Origin: Ursus arctos
Taxonomy: Eukaryota > Chordata > Mammalia > Carnivora > Ursidae
Reading direction: 5' to 3'
DNA length: 64,000 bases
NCBI RefSeq assembly: GCF_023065955.2
Contig: NW_026622919.1
Location: 1,252,501 to 1,316,500, forward strand
This document shows, in pieces, positions 42,341-55,640 of this stretch. A model generated the notes under the pieces. It had not been told where the DNA came from. It saw only the letters and a list, made by a program, of their open reading frames with translations, and did not search any database. Position 1 is the stretch's first letter; each line of letters opens with the position of its first letter. A program made the position numbers and the translations under genes.

Positions 42341-43180
42341 AGCGCCTGGTGTCCCTCCCCTGGCCTCTGGGAGACCTGGTGCCGCCTGATGTTGGTCTCC
42401 TGCGGGCTCAGCTCCTGGGAGGGGGAGGGGCCACGCACCCAGGGGGCTGTCATCCCCAGGACCAGGAGGGGCATGATTGATGGCCAAGGCCTGCCCTTCC
42501 TCCCCAAGCCCTCTCTTCTCTTCTCAGGGGGTCTCCAGCTGCCCCTGTCACTGGGGGGGTCTGGGCCCTGCCAGCCCCGACTCTCCCTGTAGTTGTGTCT
42601 CTGGAGCTGCCAGCCCCTACCCCAGGGCCTTGACTCTGACTGCTCTCCAGTTCCCATCACTTTGCCCCCCACCCTGCTGGCCCCTACGCCCCGGCCACTT
42701 CCAAGGTCAGGAGGGAGACAAGGGGGCCTCTGCTGTCTCCCAGGCTGGTGGGACTGGGCTTGTCCCTGAGGTGGCCAGGAGGCAGGACAAGGGTGGCCCC
42801 CCCATACCCGTTGTGTGTCCTCCACCAAGCCCTGCCGCTTTTCTGGCCTGGACACCTTGGGGAGCGTCTGAGTCTCACCCCACTGTCCAGTCCGGTCCCC
42901 TCCTTCCGCGCATCAGCTTCAGGATGGCACCAGCTCTCCAGGCCTGGAGGTCACCGAGCGCCCCTGCAGAGAGGGTCCTGGGTGACCAGGCCTAGCCCCT
43001 TGCTGTCTGCGGCCCTGTGGCCACAGCAGTCCCCTCGGGCAGGGGTGTGAGGCCGACCGTGGCCCTGTACCACCTGCTGGGATGGTCACCAGGGTCCCCT
43101 TTCCTTCCTGTGCCCCGCCAAAGCCAAGTGTCTGTGACTGGAGCCCAAGGACCAGTGAATAAAGGAGGGTGGCACTGGAC
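42341..43180 (+). other. MCRIP1: MCRIP1 3' UTR
   Basis: C/T-rich untranslated sequence of about 840 bases in the terminal exon. The minus-strand 279-codon frame (42016-42855) opposite it overlaps MCRIP1 exons and has no family signature. Confidence 0.82.
43158..43163 (+). terminator. MCRIP1: MCRIP1 polyadenylation signal AATAAA
   Basis: Hexamer in accagtgaataaaggagggt, followed by the G/T-rich cttggtctgtcaggcccctg. A second AATAAA at 43704-43709 could serve a longer isoform. Confidence 0.82.
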
Positions 43181-43199
43181 CGGCCCCTTGGTCTGTCAG

Positions 43200-46100
43200 G
43201 CCCCTGTCCCAGCAGCCCACACAGGGCTGGAGATCCACGGCCATGCTCCAGGCCCCTGACACACAAATTCCATCGGGTCCCCGGGTTCCTCAGGGGGGGC
43301 CCGGGCCTCCTGGAGGGGGCAGTGGGAGGTGGAGGTGGGGGACTCATGGAGGAGAGAGGCTGAGGTGGCTCTCCTATGCCCTTTAGGGAACTATTGCCTT
43401 AGGGGTGGGGGCCCTGGAGGCAGAAGCCTCCCTCTGCAGCCCTGGACCTACACACTGGACCCCGGGGGGAGTGGCTCTTCCGCCGTTCAGATAAAGGGGT
43501 GTCCACTGGGCGTCACTGAGAGAGACCCAAGTGCACTTGACCTTCAAACCTGGTAGGCCTGGCCCAGATACACCAAGCTGGAATTTATTTTGGGAACACC
43601 CTTTCCTGGAAGAGTATTCCGGGGCCTACAGGTGACACCAGGAGGCATCTTCTTGGACGGGGGGTGCTCCCCAGGGACAAGGCACAGGAAGGACAGGTCA
43701 TGTAATAAACAGCTGCCTTGGCTTGCTGCCAGTGGGCGCTGGCTGGTGCCAGGCCCCGAGCCAGGTCTCTAACCACGTGGCCGTGTTTGCTCCCCGGGGA
43801 CCTGTGGGGTGTTTTGCTGAGGGGTTTGAATGCCCCCAGCTACCCTCCCTGGCCTCCTGCACTAGTGGTGATACTTGTGGGCCTATCCACCCCACCACCG
43901 CGTGTGTGTGGACCCCAGGAGGCCCCTCAAAGGCTTTTCCCTCAGTGTCCCTGCCAACTTAGCGTGTGTGAAATGGAGTCCCTCAGCCTGTGGTCTTTCT
44001 GCCAAGGACACCTCGGAGGTGGGAGTGTGCTTAAAAGGCCACATGCTAGAGCTCGGTTGGGGGCCCTGGAGGTCGAGGCTCTGGGGGCAGGGAAATGAGT
44101 GGGGGTGGAGGAGGAGCAGATGGGTGGAGGCATGCTGGCTGGGAGTGGAGCCATCCCTTCCCTAGCTTGGGTCCATGTGTCGCATTTGGAGATTTTATCT
44201 AATGGGTGAGGACTCTGCGGTCATAAAGGGGGTCTCAGAACAGGGGGAAGGGGCAGACATGGGGTAGAGGGATGCTAGCTAGTGGGGAGGTCCTCCCTGT
44301 TGGCCTGGCCCAGCTCTCAGGTGGGCACGGGCCCTCCGGTCTGAGCCCAGCCCCAGCTGTGCTGCCTCCTCCCTGTCCTAGGCGCTGGGGGTCTTCACCA
44401 GGGCTGTGTGGCTGCGCACAAGTGGTGGGAGACCCCTCGCCTCTGGTACGGTGAGGGCAGCGAGCATCTCGGTGAAACGGGTGCAACCGCTGGTTCGTCA
44501 CGTGCTCTGCACACGTGCCCTCTGCACACATACATTAGTGCACATCACTAGTTCATTCAGTGTTGGCAACTCCATGGGGCAAGTTTTATGACCCTGCATT
44601 TACCTCCTTTCAGAGACTGGCCTTATTCCAATTTTTAGGCTTTTAGTTTTATCAGAATTTTGGTTTAGTAGACACTGAGTGAGTGTGCGCTCTGAGCACG
44701 TTTATGCGTACTGAGCACGAATGCTAATCCCCAAATCCTTGATACCCAGTCCGTGTTCCCCTTAACATCTCAGGATATTCTAGGTGGGTTATGGACTCAG
44801 GAGGGGAAGGCAGAGTGTATCTGCTGCATCTGTCTGCCTGACCTGTCCCTTAAGTCTTACCACCCCTGCCCCTTTTATGTATTGAAGACCCCTGGGTGCT
44901 TCAAGACGGAGTTCCCCGCATTCTGGATTTGGCTGGTCACTTCCTTCTGTCAACAGGCTCCTCCGTGCCCTGCATTTCTGTAAGCTGAAGCGAGGTACGC
45001 AGGCTGGATGGCATGTAAAATGATTGCTCTGGCTGCCATGCTGGAACAGGCTGTCGGCAGATTGAGGGTAGGAGCAGAGAGACCTATTCGGGCTACCTCG
45101 GTGAACCATAGGAAGAGGACGCCGGGTGGGGGGCACGCGAGGAGCTCTATGTAGACTGTGGAATTTGAGGGGTTGAGTGGGAAGATGAGTCTAAAGTGTG
45201 GATTTGGGAGGGTCACAGGAGCTGGAGATGAGACTGGGAAGCCATCTAGATATTGATAGTTTTCACATATCGATAAGGGAGGAGGGTGGCCCGATCCCTG
45301 GGCACTGCAGTCAAGGAGGGAAGGAGGTAGGGAAAAAAGGGACTGAGCAGTGGAAAGTGAGGTCAGAGAAAGAGCAAGCAGGGGGAGGACCTGGGGATGA
45401 GGGCTGCGGAAGTGTCCAGGAAGAGGTGGAGGTAGTTCAGAGAGTGGACCCCCTTCGTCTTCTCCCACCCCCACCTACAGACAACCATTTTCACTTCTTT
45501 AGCTGACGCTTTGTATTTCCAAGTAGCACGCGTACACGGTTCCTTCTTGGTTTTCCTATTTCGTTCTCCTCTTCCCCGCTGCCACAATACACATACGTTC
45601 TCCCCATCCACCGTGCTCCCTAGACAGTTCTCTCTTTCTCTCCTGACTTTGGTCACGTCATGTTGAGTATTTACATTATGACGTCTGTGTTTGTGTTCAG
45701 AGCTGAACCATGTGGTAAATTGTGATTGTTTTTCTTTTCTGCCCAACTTTTTGTTTTCCTTGAAGTTACTAATGGCCTTCTTTTTTCATTTGCTTAGCTT
45801 TCTATGTACTAACACTAATTAAGTCTTGAACTGTCCACCAGGTCATCTAAATTTCCCTCTCTCTGATCTCCTTGAGGGTGTCTGTCCTGGAACTTTCTGC
45901 CGTGCTTGAGGTCCCCTCACCCCAGTGTTGTGCTCTGCCTGACGCACAGCTGCCATCCTGGGGATGACCTCTCAACTCTCCTAGGTTTGATCCCTGTTTA
46001 TTGTGTAGTCCGGGTTTTCCTCTTTCTCACTGTTCACACTCATTTTAGTAGTGCGTGTTACACACACATGCATGTGGGCACAGGCAAGGGAGTACCTGTG

Positions 46101-48090
46101 TGCTTTGGGGGAAGGGCCTAAGGTGAAGGACTGCAATGGAGATGCGGAAGAGGCAGAGGGCCTGGAGTGTGCATTTTCCTGGGCACACAGATGTGTGGGT
46201 GCTGGGCTGTGAGAAAGTGGCTTCTCCCACCACACCCCCTCCTCTCCACCTGCAGGGCTCCCTGGTCAGAAGTCAGTGTTTATTGGCTGGGCAAGTCCAG
46301 CCCCTGGCAAGCCTCTGCCTCCACCCTCAGCTCTACCGGTCTGCTCCAGTTCTCTTGGGGACAGGGACAAAGGTGAAGGAGGAGAAGGGCAGAGGGAGTC
46401 AGGATGGGGGTGCTGTCAGGCCACTAGGTGAGTGGCTCACCCCCCAAGGCGGTCACCAACCCTGAGCTCAGCTGGCGTGAAGGAGAACTTATGCTCTCCC
46501 TGTACTAACTTGTGCCCCACATAGGCTTCCAGGCCTCAAGGGCTGGCGGGGGTGCCCTGTGGGCAGGGGCTCGGGAGGGCCTGGGAAAAGAGGTAGCCTG
46601 AAGCCTCAAGGTCAGGGGCCTCAGTCTTTCCTATGCCTGGCTGGCACTGCCCACCAGTCCTGCAGAGGTGCGGCCGACTGCGCCGCCTCCCTGCTCGGCA
46701 CACTTCCTCCGTCACTGTGACACTGGCCACCCACCTGGACCACAAGAGAGCTCAGCCTCCCCTAACCAGCCTCCCCCTTCTTCCTCCCCACCCCTCTCAC
46801 TTCCCTCTGTGCCACGTCCAGGCCTGCAGTGGGTGTGGGCAGCACAGGGTGAAGGCCCCCTCAGGAGGGCCCCAGTGCCTGGCGGGTGAGTAATTTTATT
46901 TACCTTTCCTGAGAGGCCTTCTGTCCTCTCATTTTCTCCAATTAGCCTGGCTCTGCCTGAGCGACTCCAGCCCACGTGGCCTGTGGAGGCTGTGGGCACC
47001 CCACGCCCCAGAGCTCGGTGGGTGCCTCCCACCAGCTCCTTGAAGCAGGGACACCTGGCAGGCCAGTGTAACTTGTGCTCTGTTCTGGCTCCTTCCTCCT
47101 CCCCCGACACACACCCCAACAGGCATCACAGCACCGGCTCCAGGGACACTCTAGAGGGGTGACCACAGCCCCCACACCAGTCCCTGCTCCTACACTTAGC
47201 TCCATCCTCTGCATCGGACACACCATCCCTGCGATGGCGGCTTGGACCTCAGGGCGCGTCCCCGAACACTTGGGTTCCCCGCCCCAGTGCACTGCCTGGT
47301 TCTTCCTAAACAGGACACTCCACTCTTTCCCGGAGAGCAGCAGCCCCCGCCGCCTGCCAGGCAGGGTGCCCACCCACACGCCGCGGACAGTGTCCTTCTG
47401 TGCTACCACACACCGGAGTGGAGTGGAGCGGGCCGGGCCTCTCTGCTTAGTGATCATGTCAGGACCGTGCAGAGGTCTTGGGAAAACTGCTGCTGCCATC
47501 ACTCAGATCATTTCAATTTGGGGGGTTGGTTTCCCCCCATTTGATCTGCTACACAGTCTGCAAGTGGTTGTGGCTGGAGCCAGGATCGGGTAGAGGCCGG
47601 GAGAAGACATCCGGTTCCAGATCGTCCGGCGATGCCCTTATTGGGCCTGAGTCCAGCCCTGGCTGTGGCTCCAGGAGAGAGCCAGATGTATTCACGCGGG
47701 GCTGCTGGAAAGACTGCGGTGCTGCTGGCTTCCCTCAGCCATCACCCACCCCATTCACATCCCTGTGCTGGCAGAGGGTGACCCTCTTGGGGGTTGGGAG
47801 CCCAAACAAGTGGGGGACTATCCACTCTGGCCCAGGGTGTGCTGAGCCCCACTTATGCCAGCATGGGGGGGGTGACCAGAAACTGTGCCAGCGGGGCTGG
47901 GGAGGAGCACTGCCGGCCACCACTCATGCTTGGGGACCCTCTCGGGGGTTCCGGCTCCAATTCGTCTGTAAAATGGGCACTCCCAGAGGGAGCACACCAG
48001 CTCTGGGCCCATCCAAGCCTACTCCCTTGCCATGGGGAGGCCCTGGCCCAGCCTGTACCTCTTCTTCAGCTCAGCGCTCCAGGGTGTGCA
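43200..48090. other. Intergenic spacer between convergent MCRIP1 and GCGR
   Basis: Mostly unique sequence with an AT-richer centre (about 44580-45900). No carnivoran SINE occurs here, unlike both flanks. No gene, CpG island or RNA is recognised. Open frames such as 44950-45474 minus and 47075-47593 plus have no family features. A T-rich stretch around 45720-45800 may hold old, unassignable repeats. Confidence 0.5.
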
Positions 48091-48111
48091 AGGCAGCCAC
48101 TACTCAAACTC

Positions 48112-48117
48112 TTTATT
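48112..48117 (-). terminator. GCGR: GCGR polyadenylation signal AATAAA (minus strand)
   Basis: The + strand reads ctctttattgtg, which is AATAAA on the gene's strand, 231-236 bases beyond the stop codon. The transcript should end near 48090-48100. Confidence 0.85.
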
Positions 48118-48347
48118 GTGGGACAGTACACATTTCCTGAAACACTGGGCTTGCCGCGTGCACCCCATCCCTCGCCACAGCACAGAGCAGGTGTGGAGAA
48201 GGGAGCCTCTCCCCCTCAGACCACCACACTGTGCGGGACAGGGGACGGGGAAGCCTCTGTCGGGCGTCCGGTTCCGGGCTGTCCAGCAGTGCCCTCTCTC
48301 AGCACCTGAGTCCAGCCCCAGCCAGAGCCGCGGGGGGTCCCGGGGCT

Positions 48348-51300
48348 TTAGAAGGGGCTCTCAGCCAACCCAGGGAGGCTGCCGACCAGGCAGCTGTCTG
48401 CAGAGGGGTCCCGGCCGGCCCCGTTGCTGCTGCCGCCACCCCTGGAGAGCAGAAGCTTCTGGCTGGGAGGGCCGCCGGTGGGCCGGGCTGAGGCCGTGTG
48501 CCCGCTGGTGCGGCGCCCCTCCTGCAGTGAGTTCCCCGCGCGCCAGCGGCGCCAGCTCCGCAGCAGCTCCGACTGCACCTGGGGCGGGGGCAGGGGGGGG
48601 GGGCTTGGGCGGGTCCCACCCACCCAGGGTCCCCTGCCTCCCAGCCCTGAAGGGCCACAAGGTGCCCTGGGTGTAGAGCAAGGCAGGCTCCGGCATGGAG
48701 CACCGGGGTCTTCGGTGCCTGGGCTCCCTTCACCGTGTGCTCCCTGAGAACCAGCCTAAGGCTGACCATCGCAGGGGTCCAGCACCCAGCATCGTGGTGA
48801 CCACGGCCAATAAACGCAGGTGGATGTGAAGGGCTCCTCCCCCTGCACGGGTGAGGCCAGGGAGCCTATGATCCCTCTGACCCCAGCTGCACACCTGGTC
48901 CCAGACCTCCCCACGTACCTCCTTGTTGAGGAAACAGTACAGAACAGCCACCAGCAGGCCCTGCAGAGAGGGGTGGTCAGGGCGGCAGCCAGGCCTGGGG
49001 GGGAGCAGGTGGTTCTAGGGGGCAGGGCGGCACCTGGAAGGAGCTGAGGAAGAGGTCGAAGAAGAGCTTGGCAGAGCGCAGGGTCCCCTGGGCATGCTCG
49101 TCTGTCACGAAGGCAAACGCCACCTCGTGGACCCCCAGCAGCGGGATGAGGGTCAGCGTGGACTTCGCCAGCCTGTGGGTGGGAGCCTCAGCCGCCGGGC
49201 CTCGCGCTGCCCACGGGGCCCCAGTGTCCCCCCCCCCCCCCCCCCCGGGCCCTGCCCGGGTCTGTGCGCAGCCACACCCACCGGAACTTGTAGTCGGTGT
49301 AGCGCATCTGGCGGGCCCGCAGCTTGGCCGCGAGGATGAGAAGGACGCGGATGAAGATGCAGAAGTTGATCTGTATGTGCAGGGCACGGCTCAGGGCAAC
49401 CCCGGACCCCCACTCGACCCTCCTGTGACTGGGCTGCGCGGCCACACGGGCCTGGCTCACGTGGCCCCGGGGCTGCTGGGCACCCAGCCAGGGATGGGCA
49501 GCCGAGCCCGAGGCCCAGGGCGGCGGCCAGTGTCCTGGCTGAGTGCCAGGGCCTCCCCGTCTGCCCAGGCGGGATGTCATCTGTCTCCGCAGGCCCCCCG
49601 CCCAACAAGGAAGGGGGGCCGGGGGCGGGGCAGACCCCCTGCCAGCCTCCCTACCCCTCTCCGTGGGGCCAGCAGGTGCCTCGCTTCCTTACCAGGATCG
49701 CCAGGAAGACGGGGAAGCGCAGGATCCACCAGAAACCCATGTTGTCATTGCTGGTCCAGCACCTGCAGGGGGGGGGGCAGCTCACGTCCCGCCACCCCCA
49801 GCCTCCCACCCTCTAACGTCATGGGGATCTTGGAAAGGAAGGGAGATGGTCATAAATGACCCCCAGGGCAGTCTTGCTTCCCCCCCACCAGTGCTGTCCG
49901 GCTAAACCCCACAGACCCTACCCAGCACCTTGTGGCCCGGGGGACGGGGGCGGGGCGGGGCGAGCCTCGGGTCCATCCTGCGGTCGGCTCCTACTCACTG
50001 GATGTTCTCAAACAGACACTTGACCACGGCCCAGGGGATGACGAAGAACACGGGGGCACCTGCGGGGAGAGCGCAGCTGCGGTCCGGTGGCCCCCGCCCG
50101 CCCGCCCCCCACCGCGCCCGCCGACTCACCCCAGCCGATGGCCACGTAGAGGGCGAAGCAGCTCCTCTCCGGGAAGGCGGCGAGGCCCAGCAGGCCGTGC
50201 AGGTACACGCCCTCCACCAGCAGCCAGCAGTAGTTGGCCACGACGCCATACTGCATGAACACGGCGGCCACCCGGCAGCCGGCCACCGCCTGCCGCAGGG
50301 GCAGCGTGAGCTCAGCTCACACGGCCGCCCGCCGCCCTGGGGCCGGGGTCCGGAGGCCAGGGGTGGGTGCTCACCCCGTCACTCAGCCAGACGCTCATGC
50401 TGAGGTCGTCCCCGACCTTCTGGCTGTAGCGCGTCTCGAGCAGCACGTCGATGACCAGCACGGAACTGGCCCTGAGCACGAAGGACGCGAACAGGTTGGC
50501 GTGGATGTAGTTTCGGGTGCAGTGCAGCTTGCTGCGGGGACACGGAGTCAGGGCCTGCCTGCCGCCCTGCCCGCCACGGGGGCCCGTGCGGGGGTGGGCG
50601 GGCATACCTGAGGCCCAGCAGGATGGCTAAGGCCAGGAGCAGGGCCCCCAGGGAGAGCGAGTACCCCACCGTGTACATCACCCGGAAGCTGCTGTACAGC
50701 TTGGCCACCTCCTTCTGCAAAGTGCCGGGTCCGTTCAGGGCGGGGAGCCCCTGCACCCGTCCCCCAGCCCCCGGCTCCTGCTGCCCCTGCCGCGGGCTCA
50801 CCTGGACCTCGATCTCGTGGTCGTCCATCTGGCACTGTGAAGCGTTGCGCCACGACTGCCCGCCGGGCCCGCGCACCCACTGCCCGTCCGGCCCACACTT
50901 CTTGAAGACAAGGCGGTGCTGCACTGGACGGCCAGGCTCTGGTCGGCACCCAACCCGCAGCCCGGGCCCCCCCGCCACCCCCCACGTCCCCTCTGTGGTT
51001 ACCTTTGTGGTGCCAAGGCAAGTACCAGGGGCAGGACGTGTTGGCCGTGGTGTTGGGAGGGGTGTCTGGCCAACAGGAGTACTTGTCGAAGGTTCTGTTA
51101 CAGACTAGCTCTGTAAGGCAGGGCAGGGCTGGGCTCCTCTGAGAAGCCCCCGAGCATCGTCCTCTGCTCCCCAGCATGTACTCACCCCCAGATCTCCCCG
51201 GATGCCCCCGGCCACCTCCCCTTGCACACCTCAGGTCTCCAGCGTGCCCCAAACCCACCTGGGCTCGTCCCTGCTCCCAGTGCCCCCCTTGCAGTGCCCC

Positions 51301-52121
51301 CTTCTCTGGGCATGGAACCCCTATCAGGTGGCTTCCGTCCACGGTCCAGCGCAAACTCTGTGACTCAAACCCCCTCCTTCCGTCTGCCCCGCACAGGCCC
51401 TCTGTCGATCGGACAATGGCCCTCGGCCTCCTGGCTGCTACTCCTACCCTAGTCTCTTGCTGCACCCTAAGTGGTCCTCAGAACTTGTACAGAAGGGGGT
51501 GCCCCCGTCCCTGCTTGAGCCCTCCCCATGATGGCGCATCTCCCTCCCCTGCCCAGGCCTTGTGTGGTCTGGTCACTTCCGTGGGCTGTGACTTTCTGCC
51601 CACTGGCCTGGAGTTCCACAGGAGCAAACACAGTGCCCCTGAGACCAGCAGTGTGGGGGGGGGCAAAGCACCCAGTTCTGAGGCGATTCTACCATTTCTG
51701 TTCTATCCTGGTATGTGGCCTCGGAGAAGTCCCTGACTGGCCTCTTCGTGGCTCCCCCATAAATGGGGAGGGGTAGGGATGGGTGGGGGACAGGGCCTTG
51801 CCGGCACGTGAGCTCGGTGGTTGCTGGCCAGCCGAGCCCTGGACTTGGGCGGGCGGCTTGGGGCTCACCAGTGGGGGGGGGCAGCAGGCTCAAGTTGTAG
51901 AGACACTGGTCACCATAGAGTTTCCACCTCTCAAACAGGAAGTCCATCACCTGGGCAGAAGGGGCCTGCAGCTGGGGGACAGATGAAGGGACAGGTGGGA
52001 CAGAGCCGCATCAGCAGGAGGGGCTGGAGGGGGACCGGGCAGGCACGCTCACCTGGCAGGCCAGCAGCAGCAGCAGCAGGACGTGGCGGGGGCGGGGGCG
52101 GTGTGGCCGGGTGGGGGGCAT
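48348..52121 (-). CDS. GCGR: Glucagon receptor (class B1 GPCR)
   Basis: Plasma-membrane receptor, mainly hepatic, that binds glucagon and signals through Gs and cAMP. Coding exons in gene order: 52053-52121, 51869-51971, 51003-51110, 50802-50923, 50608-50714, 50375-50531, 50130-50289, 49999-50059, 49693-49762, 49282-49370, 49034-49172, 48919-48960 and 48348-48578. All are GT-AG and total 1458 nt, or 485 residues (human 477). A Leu-rich signal peptide precedes the hormone-binding domain. The six cysteines pair as expected at 46-70, 61-103 and 84-124, and all four N-glycosylation sequons are kept (Asn49, 62, 77, 81). Seven transmembrane helices follow, with the class B segments [26 protein letters not shown] and [13 protein letters not shown]. 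The C-tail (residues 410-485) is diverged but ends LAESPF as in other GCGRs. Confidence 0.97.
49228..49246. repeat. Poly-C/poly-G run in GCGR intron 10
   Basis: Nineteen consecutive C on the + strand (G on the gene's strand) inside a 109-base intron between exons at 49282-49370 and 49034-49172. It is likely to vary in length and to be error-prone in sequencing. Confidence 0.85.
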
Positions 52122-52159
52122 GCCTCTGAGCAGCCACCCCCCACATCTGGCTGGGGCTA

Positions 52160-55100
52160 CACAGCTGGGGCGAAGGGGTCCTTGTGGGCACACACACTCC
52201 TCTGGGGACTTCCGGTCAGACCACAGGGTCTGTGGAGGGACCCCCCACAAGTGAGGAGGCCCAGCCGGGCTCTGCTGCTTCCCTAAAACCGCTCCCCGGG
52301 GCCTCCGGTCCTATTGAGGAAGTGGGAGCTGGGAGGGAGAAGACACCAGAAGTAGCCGCTCTTTGCCAGTGACGGGGCTGGGGTCTGGCCCTGTGCTGGG
52401 GGGTGCGGCCCAGGGTCCTGGAGCCCACGCGTCTCCCCCCGGGCGGAGCTGGGTTTCCCATGGCTGGCGTGGCTGTCTCTCTCGCAGCTCCGACAGCCGC
52501 AGAGCCCCACACCTACGTGCTGGTTGCACTGACCAGCCTTACGCTCCCTAGCTACCCACCTCCTCCCTCCAGCCCTTGCCATCCCCCCCACCTATTCTTA
52601 GCCCCTGGGAAAGGCAGCTTGCCAGGCCAGGGCGGAATGCCAGCGCCATCCATCACAGTGCTGTGGTTATCAAGGTGGCCCCAGGCCAGCTCCCAGCCTT
52701 GCCCAGGGGACCAGGAGTGCAGGGCCCGTGCTCAGGATGGTCCCCATCAGACGCAGCCCCCTTCCCAGGGCCGGGGTATCTAAGTGCACCCTCTGGGCCC
52801 CACGCAAGGCTCAGGCCTGGTTTCCTGGGTCCCCCTGGGGCACGTTCCTTTGACAGCATTAATGCGGGCTGCCAGGGGCCCAGGCGTGGGACCCCTGCTC
52901 TGGCCGTGCCAGTGAGAGGTCTGCCCTGGGCTTGGCCCAAGTCTGAGTGGAGATCAAGGGCAGCAGAGCCCTATCAGTTCTCCTTTCTGGCTTTCTCTGA
53001 CTCGGACTGAATTCCGTGCAGGCAGCAGGGAGGGGCCCCTAAGGGCCTGGGTGTGGGCCCCGTAGGAGTGACTTGTGTGAGCCCTCCAGGCCTGTGGATA
53101 GGCCCTTCTCTGGGCGCCCTGGCAAGCAGTGAGCAAGGGAGGGATGGAGGTATGGATGGATGGACGGATGGATGGACAGATGGACAACCAGTAGGCCGGA
53201 AGACAGTGAGTGGCCAGGGGTAAGGGGGGGCAGTATGGGGTGTGGGCAGGTGGAGGGTTTCAGCCTCCTCCCATCAGAGTCCAGCTGGGCCCTTGTGGGG
53301 CCAGCTCAACCTAGGGCTCCCCTGAGATTCACTCGTCACCCGTAAGGGGACCCTGAGACACAACCATGCAGGGTGAGCTCAGTGATCCAGGCGGGCACCT
53401 AGGTCACAGCCTGTCGTGGGGTTCCTGACCCGGCCCTTGGTCATGGGTGCGGGCCAGGCCTGGCGGAGGCCTCACCCAACAGTCACTGGTCCCCAGGCCC
53501 TGGGCCAGGTGAGGAATCACCCCGGCTGCGGGCTCAGGAGAGGAGGAGCCACAGTACGGAGGACTCTTCTGGCAGGAGTCAGGCAGGTGGAGAATGAGGG
53601 GTGGTTCAGCTCTCTCCAGTTCTGGGGTCACCCAAGGGGATTTATCTCCTGATTCTCATCAGACAGCCCTGTCTGCTGCCCTGCCCCTTGCCCAGCCAGG
53701 CCACTGAGCTGGGCGGGTAAGGAACAGCCAGGAACCAGCCTCTTGCGCGCTCTGCCCAAGTGCTGCAGGAAGAGGAGAGGTGGGCGGGCAGGCTCAGGGG
53801 CGCAGGGGGGCTGAGAGGCAAGAGGCTCTGGGGGCAAGGAGGGGGACAGTGGCAACAGCTGGCTGGGGACATGGGGAGGAAGGACACGGCCCAGTAAGAT
53901 GTTCCCTGCCCAGGTGCCCTGCAGGGACTGACCAGCGAGGAGCTCCAGGACCACATGGCCGCCCCTCCGCTAATCTTTTGGAAAAGCCCGAGCCCACCTT
54001 GCTGACTTTGGGCTGTGCAAGGCTGAGGGCCTCGGGGTTCAGCCTGTGGTACCGGATGTGAGGCTGGTCCTCCAGGAGCGGGCGCACGTGCCGGCCCCTT
54101 TCTGGTCCTGGGACCAAGGGTACATGATTTCACTTTTCAGAGCCTGCGTTCCTCCTACTTGTCGGGGGTGGGGGGTCCCTGCTTCCTTATCATGAGGAGG
54201 CAATGAGCTTGGCCACCTGAAGAGGAGGGTGGACTGTTTTCCAGGCGCCTCCTTTCTCTGAGCCCCGGATGAGCCAGTAAACCCGGGCGCTGCGGCGGTC
54301 AGAGGCACGGGCGCGCGCTCCCGCTCCCGCTCCTGGGGGCCTCCCGCCTGCCGCCCCTGCGCCCCAGAGCTCCAGCGTTTCCACCTTATTACCCTTGCTG
54401 GAGCCAGTGCGGTGGGGCGTGGCCTGCGGGACCCGAGCCTCCTTCCTTCATGGACGACGTGCCAGTTCCCTCCCAGGTCCTGGACTGTCCCAACACAAAG
54501 AGCAGCTCAGTGTTGGACATGTGCGCAGGGGTTCCGGTGGAGAGACAGAGTCAGGGGTCTCCGGGCTAGGAACCCCAGCCCCAGCTCACCTCCTGCCCCC
54601 TCTTTCCCAGCCCCTCCACCCTGCCCCCAGGGCTCCACCCCCCACCCCCCCAGATGCTGGGCTGGCTGGCAGGCAGTTGCCTAGCCCCAAGCCGGGCGAA
54701 CACGCCACGCGTAGGTGCCCAGAGCCCCGCCGGTGTCCCACCAGTTTCCACTGGGGATCGCTGAGGGACTCCCAGACCTGGAGCTGGAGGAGGGGCCCCC
54801 AGAATGGCTGGACGGCCCATCAAACAGGCAAGGCTGCAGTGCTTACCCCCCGCTCGCCCCAAGATCTGAATGGGTGGGGTTGAGGGTTCCCAGCCTCAGA
54901 TGGGTCTGAGCTGGGGCGGGGGGGGGGGGCGGTTTTTGTGAAAACAGAGCAAGTAGCAGGAAGGTCATGGCCCCAGGGCAGGATCAGGGGCCAAAGGCTG
55001 TTGACAGAGACTGGTTCCTGCTTCCTCCCCACCCCCGTGGGGCGGGGCTGACCTGGATGCCGGCCAGGGTGCAACTCCCCACCAACCCTCATCCCCCGGC

Positions 55101-55640
55101 ACAGAAGGACCTAGAGACAGTGAGGGCCGGTCCTCGGAAGATGCGGGTGCCCAGACGTCAGGGCGTCAGGCAGTTCAGGGTGGGGACAGATACCCCGTGG
55201 CCCAGAAGTGGGAGTGGAGACCGCTGGAGAGGTGAGAGCAGGGCAGGGCAGTGACCCGACCTCCCTGCGGGTCAAAGTGACATCTGTGGGCCCCGCAGAA
55301 GGGCGGACCAGATGGGGTGCCAGGGCCACTCGCCCCCTCCCAGGGACACCCGGTGGAACGGACACTGCTGGGGGAGCCCTGGGGAGCTGGGGCCCTCCAA
55401 AGGGGACAGGCAGGGCTGCCGAGGTCCCTATGCCTCCGGGGTGTCTCCACAGTGCTACATGTGCGCCCCTTGGGGAGGGGCCATCAGGGCGGGTGCCGGT
55501 CGAGGAGCGGACTAGCTGACTGGGGCAGCAGGACAGAGCGCCTGGCAGCCCAGCCACCTTCCCCAGGGAGGGGAGGGCAGGGGAAGCACTGAGACCCCAG
55601 CCTGCCCGACGGCGCGGGACCTGGTTGACCGTCTGAGCTG
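52160..55640. other. Probable GCGR 5' intron / upstream region
   Basis: If the proposed first exon near 55.8 kb is right, this is GCGR intron 1. No other gene is recognised. The ATG exon's 3' splice site is probably one of the AGs in the minus-strand text around 52150-52175 (cttcgccccagctgtgtag). Open frames (53642-54133 minus, 54395-54883 plus, 55111-55710 minus) overlap and have no domain support. A G-run lies at about 54918-54929. Confidence 0.45.
53141..53187 (+). repeat. (GGAT)n tetranucleotide repeat
   Basis: Imperfect ATGG/GGAT units with single-base changes (gatggacggatggatggaca). A degenerate microsatellite. Confidence 0.8.

Noticed and set aside
42016..42855. 279-codon minus-strand open frame
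   Set aside because: Antisense to MCRIP1 coding exons and 3' UTR, without any domain.
50548..51465. 305-codon minus-strand open frame
   Set aside because: It is an out-of-frame read through GCGR exons and introns. The true exons there are defined by splice sites and homology.
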